DNA of 64,000 nucleotides, from positions 31,904,482 through 31,968,481 of the forward strand of contig NC_064539.1 of NCBI RefSeq assembly GCF_023856365.1, written 5' to 3'. Source of the DNA: Brienomyrus brachyistius (Eukaryota; Chordata; Actinopteri; Osteoglossiformes; Mormyridae). Both the position numbers and the translations under genes were made by a program. The notes under the pieces are model-generated. The model worked only from the letters and a program-made list of their open reading frames with translations, made no database searches and was not told where the DNA came from. Below are positions 57,560 to 64,000 of the stretch, piece by piece. The first letter of the stretch is position 1. Each line of letters starts with the position of its first letter.

Positions 57560-57865
57560 GTGAAATCAGGCAGGAATATGTGCTTACGGCCGAGACAGTG
57601 GATCCTTGACGGTTCCGTTTTTCTTCCCATATCTCGGATGTCTATAACGTTCCTAAGAGCATCGCCCCGCCCCATGCCCCAGAGGGGGAAGCACGTTGCG
57701 GCGTTGATAAGCAGGGTTGCATGCGAACGCGATCTGCAAACACCTCCAGAAAGCCGGGGGTCTCATGTAATGAAGCCTTAATCTAGAATATTTATTAATT
57801 GCACTTGCCGGTTTCAGGATTAAGCTCTTTCTGCCTGTTGCTGTTGGGACCGATTTGTCAGCGAG
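57560..57865 (+). promoter_or_regulatory. CpG-rich promoter/5' UTR of the signal-peptide gene
   Basis: CpG density rises sharply from about 57.58 kb and falls after about 58.0 kb, in an otherwise AT-rich region. A GC-box-like CGCCCCGCCCCATGCCCC lies at about 57661. No TATA box is evident. The ATG at 57866 is preceded by GTCAGCGAG, with no upstream in-frame ATG close by. Confidence 0.45.
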
Positions 57866-57937
57866 ATGTGGAGACGTGCGCTCAGCCGCCTTCTCATGTT
57901 CAGCGCCGCGTGCATGCATGTCACTTCGCAGAGTAAG
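57866..57937 (+). CDS. candidate first coding exon encoding a signal peptide, possibly olfml2a
   Basis: Twenty-four codons, MWRRALSRLLMFSAACMHVT SQSK, run from the ATG at 57866 to a perfect donor AAG|GTAAGG at 57937/57938 (phase 0). The peptide has a basic start, a hydrophobic core (LLMFSAAC) and a small/polar end (VTSQ), as expected of a secretory signal peptide. It therefore probably starts a secreted or membrane protein. In human 9q33.3 the gene at this relative position and orientation is OLFML2A, a secreted olfactomedin-domain matrix protein whose mature start, from memory, reads ...ADSKVFGD; the SQSK end here would fit an exon break after SK. The next exon was not found in the remaining 6 kb, so the identity is inference. 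A leukocyte phosphatase such as ptprc, the neighbour of the NR5A2 locus, is less likely because its orientation would be wrong. Confidence 0.45.
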
Positions 57938-57939
57938 GT

Positions 57940-59975
57940 AAGGGATGCAGTGTGTGTATCTGCATCGCACGGACACCTGTAGCGCGTGTAAGTGTGAAAT
58001 CAGCTTGGTAAAACACAGCGTGCATGTTAAAATCGGACCCAAGTCCGCCTTCATTAGGAGGCTCACATTGTTATTTAAACACGTAATCTATTTAAACGCC
58101 GAATGCTCATAAAACAACTTTAGTTTACTTGTAATATAACTAGAGTCGTAATATGTGCGGTCAAAACAAGTTTCTGCGCCTTACGCAAAACTTAACTGAG
58201 GCTACTGCGCCTTATATTAATAAGAAGCTTATTGTAATATATTGTAACCGGGTAACGACGCTTCCTGTCTTGGATATTCAAGACTGCGGATGGGAAACTG
58301 CGCGCGGCTATGTGGAGCTGTGTGTTCCTGAAGCTTTCCACTACAGCCCCATTGCATTGTCTCCACCCTTTATATCTGGGGTGTGTGACATACTTTTTTT
58401 TAATATCTACAAAAGCAGGACTCGCATGATAAGGCTGCAGGTGGTCTGTGAGCTGGGCTCTAGCTCTTATAATACGGGGCCGCGCTGCAGCGCCCAAAAG
58501 CAGAAATAGCAGCAGTACTGCTTCTATTGAGACACAGTGAGGCACATTTTAATGTGATAATAATTTTTCTTATTAATGTGGTCATTTTAGCTGTACTCGT
58601 CACGCCTACTAGGAATGGACTAGGACTATGATGTTTTAGTTTTTTTTTTTTTTGCTCTCTGCAGTGCTACGAGTTTGAAGTCAGCGAAGTCACCATTTCT
58701 TGACTATTTTCTTTTACTTGTAAATTCACAGCAACTTGCAGCTGTCAAAACAGCCTGCTTATAAGTCGTCTTAGCGTTAAACGCGTTTCTACGGTTGTGA
58801 TATTACATATTCATTACTGTAAATAATATAGTCGAGCGGCTGAGGAAATCCATAAATTTAGATAAACAACCGTTTTGGAAGCGGTGAGATGCCTTTACCC
58901 AGAAAAGTTATGCGACGTCTTATTTTTGAGTAAGATAAATGTACCTACATCGCTTCGAAAATAATGGTTATGCTTGGGAAGTGGAGAGGTATGGAAGAGG
59001 AAGATGGGGAAATGACGGGAGTAGAGGAGAGAAAAAGGAAGAGAGAATGAAGAGTAGAGGAGAAGTCGAGTGGAAATAGCGGAGGAAGCAGGTGTGACAG
59101 GGGGCCTGCTGAGGAAAAGGTCGGCATGAAGCCTAATTACAAAATGTAAAAAATAATCGTGAACTACCTCAGCTGGCCAGTAGGAGGCGTTGTCTGTAGA
59201 GCGGGTGCTCCTCGGGAACATCAGATAAATGGAGACATTGGGAAACAACCTAGAGTATGGTATGGCGTGTGGACCATATGCCATGCAGCACCTGATGGAG
59301 AGACCTCATTTCTGGGCAGGAGTGGACAGCATATTCACCGAATCAATTAATTCAGGCTTTTATTAATAAAACATTTTGTTGGTTTGCTTTAAATTATTTG
59401 CAGGTAATTTTATCGTAATGGTGCTCCAAGGTTACCTGGCATGGCCCCCCCAGGTGAACACCCCCCATTCTGAAGTTTATAGCGTGGATGCATCGACCTC
59501 TGTCTGCACAGCAGTCTCCCGCGCTCTCCAGATGTGTGCTAAAGTGATGCTGAAACAGCGTTCCCCCCCCCCCCCCCGATCCTTTTTTGGTGTGTAGGTG
59601 TTTGTCTCTGGACTGCTGTATTTCTGCAACCGGCTCTTCAGTAAAATATTTATGAACCTTTTTGGGGAAAAAATGCTGCAGATTATACAGCTCAATTGGC
59701 TAGTAAATAAAAAACTGAAAAAGTGGGGCACTTCTGTCCCCCGGCTTGTGCCGAGGAGCTGCTCCCTGGCTGTGCCCACCTGTCGCCTGTCCATCATCAT
59801 GTGAAGGGGGGGGCACTTTTTAAGCCTGACATTTGCAGGTCAGCATCAGGGCATCTTCCACAGCTGTGTGACATTCACTCTCCCCTAGCAGATTTACTGC
59901 TGTCTGCATGCAGCTGCTGACCTTTTTTTTAAAATCTCAGTTGCTGTTATTTTTTAATTTCTTTTTCCGCCTCAC
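57940..59975. other. non-coding sequence (probable intron 1 of the 57.87 kb gene)
   Basis: A purine-rich stretch lies at 58976-59090 and C-runs near 59565-59578. A 117-codon minus frame at 58192-58545 starts with a hydrophobic stretch but has no supporting evidence. No further exon recognised. Confidence 0.45.
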
Positions 59976-59977
59976 AG

Positions 59978-59994
59978 TACAGCAGCAGCTGAAG
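59978..59994 (+). other. candidate 17-base microexon
   Basis: TTTCTTTTTCCGCCTCACAG forms a strong polypyrimidine tract plus acceptor. It is followed by TACAGCAGCAGCTGAAG and then GTAAGAAGGTAAGT, which holds two tandem donor sites. It is on the same strand as the signal-peptide exon 2 kb upstream. Strong paired splice signals this close are unusual by chance, but no transcript evidence exists. Confidence 0.2.
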
Positions 59995-59999
59995 GTAAG

Positions 60000-60260
60000 A
60001 AGGTAAGTCTGAGACTGCAAACGTTGGCACCGGAAACGCACTAGTACCAGGCTACGGTATGAGTAAGATAATATGAATTAACGGCTCATCAGAGACTAAT
60101 CGGCGCCCCTGGCAAAACTCTTTTCATCACCGGAGTAGGCAGTGACACAGATGGAGGCTTCTTAGTCATGTATGAGCATTAGGACCTTTAACAATCGGCT
60201 TGCGGGTTGCCTGCAGGAATGCCAATAGGGTAGTCTTCTGTGCAGAGGTGACCACGGGGT
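60000..60260. other. non-coding sequence
   Basis: Nothing recognised. Confidence 0.5.
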
Positions 60261-60264
60261 ACAC

Positions 60265-60450
60265 ACTCTGTGGTTCAGTGGGTTATAACAATGTCCCTGT
60301 GATCAGAAGGTCATTGGTTCTATTCCTAGTGATGTCACCATTGGGCTTCTGAGCGAGGCCCATGACTCCAGATACTGCAGGGCCTGTCTCACCCTGCTTT
60401 CTCAGAAACATGCATTACTTTGGATTAAAGCATTTGCTGAATGTTTAACC
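60265..60450 (+). mobile_element. tRNA-derived SINE, near full length
   Basis: TGTGGTTCAGTGGGTTATAA with box B TTGGTTCTATTCCTAGTG, then GAGCGAGGCCCATGACTCC, then tail TTACTTTGGATTAAAGCATT TGCTGAATG. Same family as 16.0 kb, but more diverged. Confidence 0.75.
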
Positions 60451-60559
60451 TCCCAGTTCCCTGCCTCTCTTGTTTTAAAAGGGTCTCACTGAGTCCATGG
60501 AGAGTCGCATATGTTCTGCATGTCTGCATCCCAATGCTAATGATGGCCTTAATTTAGAA

Positions 60560-60716
60560 CAGTGTTTTCCAGCGTGGTCCCCGGGGACCTACAGAAGGTC
60601 CATGTTTTTGCTTCCTGCCAGACAGTCTATGTCCTAGTAGGGAGCTGAGAAGGACTGAAAACGTGGACTGTCTGTGGGTCCCTGAGGGCCGGATTGGGAA
60701 ACACTGATTTAGAACG
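60560..60716. mobile_element. hAT-type MITE with 8 bp target-site duplication
   Basis: A 157 bp palindromic element. It starts CAGTGTTTTCC and ends GGGAAACACTG, and the arms pair along most of their length: GGTCCCCGGGGACC against GGTCCCTGAGGGCC, and CCATGTTTTTGC against AAAACGTGG. It is flanked by identical 8 bp copies of ATTTAGAA (60552-60559 and 60717-60724), the duplication length of hAT transposases. There is no coding capacity. It lies within the presumed first intron of the 57.87 kb gene. Confidence 0.92.
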
Positions 60717-60729
60717 CCGGCTGTTAATT

Positions 60730-63060
60730 TGGTCTTAAATACTTTAAGCCTCCCTGAAGATTTCGATGGTGGTCCGACTTTTCTCCTTATACACAAACCA
60801 GCCTTGCTTGTCAGTCCCCTTCAGTTCAGAGCCCACATTTTTTGACTTCTGTGTTCCTCTGAAACCAGAATCAGTTTATCCATGAAAATTCCAGATCATT
60901 CCATTTTCCCCATTCTGTTGCCTGTCATTCCCCACATCTGATCCAGTGTGTGGAGCTTCCTTTGACTGGCAGTATCTCCCGCCTGTATCTTTATGGTGTT
61001 AGGGCCTCCGGCTCTTCTCAGAAACCAAAGGTCCCCATGCACCCCCATTACATCCTCACCACAACACCCATGATTCCAACAAGAAATCACCCCTTTAGAG
61101 ATGAGCTCTCACAAGCAAGCCTAGGTCCTCATTAACTCTTTAACTCTTCTCGACAATCACCGATGGCTTTGTATCTGAAGAGGCTATGAAATATCCCCTA
61201 CCAAGTCGCGTTGAGTAAGCTTCAGTTTCATGCCATCCAGTCATGGTTACACAGCAGTATGAAATAATATCCCCCCCCCCCCAGGACCACAGTGCGACAT
61301 ACAGACAGCAGTGATGGGGGGAAGGTTTGTAGAAGACAGTGTGAAACGGGCACTGGACATAGGTTGATATACCTGGTAACTAATAGCATAAAATCATGCA
61401 CTGAGAATATTCCATACGCAAGAATTTTTCACTGGGAGCAATGTTACATTTCTTATCTAATTCAAGCAAATCTAAATATGCCTCCGGTCAATTTAGGATA
61501 CATCATACAGCTTTGGAGTTAGGCGAAGTATGACAGACATTAGTCTTGCTTCTAAAGAGCCTCTGTATCGCCATCGTCCTCAGGGAGGGGGGCGTGGGAG
61601 GTGCGAAACGAGCATGCAGAATCCTGAGAGGCACGGACAAGGTCAGCCCTGATTACTTTACACTTAGAGTTGATTTAAGGACGTGCGACCACAATTGGAA
61701 CTCTGTCAGGGATGTGTTTGGGTAAGACGAAACAAGTCAACGTGTTTTTGTACACAGAGTGTTTACAGTTAACGAACAGATAAGTGAAAATAAACACTCC
61801 ATAAATTTTTGGCATGGCTTAGAAGTTCAGTGTCTGAGGGAGCAAGGTGGTCTTAAGTGGCTCGGAAGTATCGGGGTAGAGGCTCTCTGTCGTGTGCTGG
61901 CCGGATCACCATAGAGATGCTGGGGGAGGGCATGGGTGATGGGAACATTCCCACCCCCCAAAGTGTCGGGTAAATTGATGCCTGGCATCTCTGCTTGGCA
62001 GGAGATTCATATGGCAGCAGGAAATAAACACCACAGTGTCATGATGAAGGACACTGCGCTCCAACGATGGGGGTTTCAAGTGTTTCAATTTTAATGTTTT
62101 AAAATTGTTCCGATTTTGCAGAGGCAATAGCCCACAGTGCCCGGTCGTTCATGCTGCTTCATTGTCCATTGGTTATGATGGTTCATGGGACCCCAGGGTG
62201 ACCAGTAGCTGTTTCAGTGTGAGATTGCAGCTCTCCTGCCTTTTGGAACAGGGTGGAAATGTCGCTGTTTACCGCCATTACCCAGATTATAGTGCAGATT
62301 ATAGTGCCCGGTCTTGAAATTTTACACCAATGACTAGTGATGTGATAAACAAGGTCCCAAGACAAAGTCATCAGCAGATTTAACCCAATAAGAATGAAAG
62401 AATTCTACCTCTGAGTGACCAATAGGGGGCTCTACAGAAATGGAGGGAAGCTGGGAGAACAGCAAGCTAGGCCTCCAAGGGGCAGGCTGATCTCGGCTCT
62501 TTGGCGTGGTGTGATGTCATCGTGCCGGTGCTCCATCATGACACCATTGTTTTGTCAAACCTGATAATGTGTCTCTGCCTTCCTTCTGAGCCTTGGGTGA
62601 ATGGACGCCTGCACATCACTACGGCTGCTGGTCCATCATCCGATGAATCAGAACGGCCTGGTGGGAGGTGTGGCTTCACGAGATGCGGGCCGCATTTCAG
62701 ACGCAGGAGCAGAGTCAAACTAATTACCTGCTTTGTTCAGCTTGGTCTGTCAGCAGACCCCTAACCGACCATTTGGCTTCCTAATTTTACACCGGCCGCG
62801 TTTCTTGGCAGTACTGGGATTAGCTGGGCTGGCTGTGATCCTCTGTCCCGGCCGTCCTGTGGGGCCTTTATATAGCACAGTCCAATTTAGCTCCAAATCA
62901 AAATCCAAAAGTAGCTGCCTTCCAGCACTCATGATATTTGTTTCCCTCTCATGTATTAATAGTAAAAAATATACAAATAGAAGTTATATTTAGTATGATA
63001 ATCTTAGTGGATGCTACTTTATCACATCTGCTAAAACGCTCATAATTGTAGCATAGTGAA
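60730..63060. other. non-coding sequence, nothing recognised
   Basis: A C-run lies at 61271-61284. Short overlapping frames on both strands have no domain. No exon of an olfactomedin-like protein was recognised. Confidence 0.5.
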
Positions 63061-63066
63061 TATATA

Positions 63067-63335
63067 GTGGGCGGGATTAACCTGGGCTGTCAGTTACCAG
63101 TGGGCGGGATTAACCTGGGCTGTCAGTTACCAGTGGGTGGGATTAACCTGGGCTGTCAGTTACCAGTGGGCTGGATTAACCTGGGCTGTCAGTTACCAGT
63201 GGGCGGGATTAACCTGGGCTGTCAGTTACCAGTGGGCGGGATTAACCTGGACTGTCAATCACCAATGGTGGGATTGCTATGGGCGGTCAACCACAAATGT
63301 GCGGGATTATCCTGAGCTGTCAATCACCAGTGGGC
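63067..63335. repeat. 33 bp minisatellite, about 8 units
   Basis: Units of 33 bp, GGGCGGGATTAACCTGGGCT GTCAGTTACCAGT. The first five or six are nearly identical and the last two or three (from about 63240) are diverged. The period is eleven codons, so two plus frames stay open without being coding. Confidence 0.95.
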
Positions 63336-63339
63336 CTAG

Positions 63340-64000
63340 CTGTTTGCTTATTGGTTATTTGATTCCAAGTGTGCTAAACTTTACAGTGATTGGCTATGCA
63401 TGATAATCCCATCTAGTGTGGATTTCTCATACTGTACATTGGCTGTTTGCTGTGGAGACACATTGTGAATTGGGGTTGATAGTAGATGTAGATGAGAGTG
63501 AAAATGTGGAGAAAAGCTGCCACCGTCTTGGGAAGGTGACCAGTGTTGTACTGGGTCAGAACCCAGAGTGGTTAATCTGGTATACCAAGGAGTTTTGGGT
63601 GTGGAGTGATTTATAGTCATTTATAACATGAATTTTGAATCCAAGGTAGGTGGGGTTAACATGTACTGCATTGGTTATCAGGAAAATCACCTGGAAATGT
63701 GACTGGCAGCTGGCGCCTGTATTTAGAGCTCATTTGGGGGGTTAGGGGAGAGTTAAGGGAGGAGGCTGCTTTACCTGCACAGCCACGTCCAGGACCCGGG
63801 GAGTGTCTGCTTTTACCACTTCCGGACCCGTCCAGCAATCACTGACACGGAGGAGACAGTTATGATCCCTCCCGGCTCCCTGAAAAGGGCAAGACGGAGA
63901 GGTGCCATGCACAGTTATCAATGCTGTGGCAAAGATTCAGGCTGGATGTGGCAAGGGATCAAACACCTGTTTCTACACGTCAGGAATGTCACCGAGTGCA
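63340..64000. other. non-coding sequence, nothing recognised
   Basis: No exon, RNA gene or repeat recognised up to the window end. Confidence 0.5.

Noticed and set aside
57866..57937. Signal-peptide exon as ptprc (CD45) exon
   Set aside because: The ...VTSQSK end is superficially like the CD45 leader, but next to mir-181 the ptprc gene would be expected on the other strand with its 3' end first; olfml2a fits orientation better.
58192..58545. 117-codon minus frame beginning with a hydrophobic, signal-like stretch
   Set aside because: No promoter, splice or family support, and the hydrophobic start arises from GC-rich sequence; kept only as a note.

Overview
This 64 kb window is vertebrate nuclear DNA, almost certainly from a ray-finned fish. 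The evidence is split coding exons with GT/AG splice signals, a vertebrate miR-181a/miR-181b hairpin pair, a teleost-type V-SINE, several tRNA-derived SINE copies, Tc1/mariner and hAT-type DNA transposon copies, and very many microsatellites and minisatellites. Apart from a transposase remnant, no long open frame here is a credible protein gene. The long frames lie in tandem repeats.

Layout. The left end holds the first coding exon of an NR5A nuclear receptor (Ftz-F1/SF-1/LRH-1 family) on the minus strand at 378-479. A CpG-rich segment with an E-box and a splice donor at about 1.08-1.26 kb is a candidate promoter and noncoding first exon. From about 1.3 to 45 kb the DNA is non-coding and rich in repeats: arrays at 5.3-6.4, 9.5, 18.5, 19.3-20.9, 25.2-26.5, 33.3, 34.5-35.2, 41.1 and 44.1 kb, SINEs, a decayed Tc1 copy at 21.1-21.55 kb, and a 1.17 kb Tc1-like element at 27.5-28.7 kb with near-identical 285 bp terminal inverted repeats and an in-frame internal deletion. 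At 45.1-45.35 kb lie clear miR-181a and miR-181b precursors on the plus strand, transcribed away from the NR5A gene. A 30 bp minisatellite (47.4-48.1 kb) follows.

The right part contains a broken transposon-derived coding fragment (53.0-53.26 kb), a possible first coding exon on the minus strand (54.07-54.17 kb), a solo-LTR-like segment (54.5-54.9 kb), a tRNA-Ser-like gene with a GGA anticodon on the minus strand (56.5 kb), and a CpG-rich start region leading to a short plus-strand exon encoding a signal peptide (57.87-57.94 kb). A 157 bp hAT-type MITE with a perfect 8 bp target duplication sits at 60.56 kb.

Interpretation. From memory, human 9q33.3 has the order NR5A1 (-), NR6A1 (-) with MIR181A2/B2 (+) inside it, then OLFML2A (+) head-to-head with NR6A1. 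The order and strands here (NR5A -, mir-181 +, candidate exon -, signal-peptide exon +) fit that arrangement compressed into under 60 kb. This favours nr5a1 for the left gene and makes nr6a1 and olfml2a the leading, unproven, candidates for the two right-hand exons. I could not find the DNA-binding or ligand-binding exons of nr6a1 that this model would place between 0.5 and 54 kb, so that gene may be lost or eroded here. The star strand of the miR-181a hairpin looks more like human mir-181a-1, which lies near NR5A2, so the paralogue assignment remains open.
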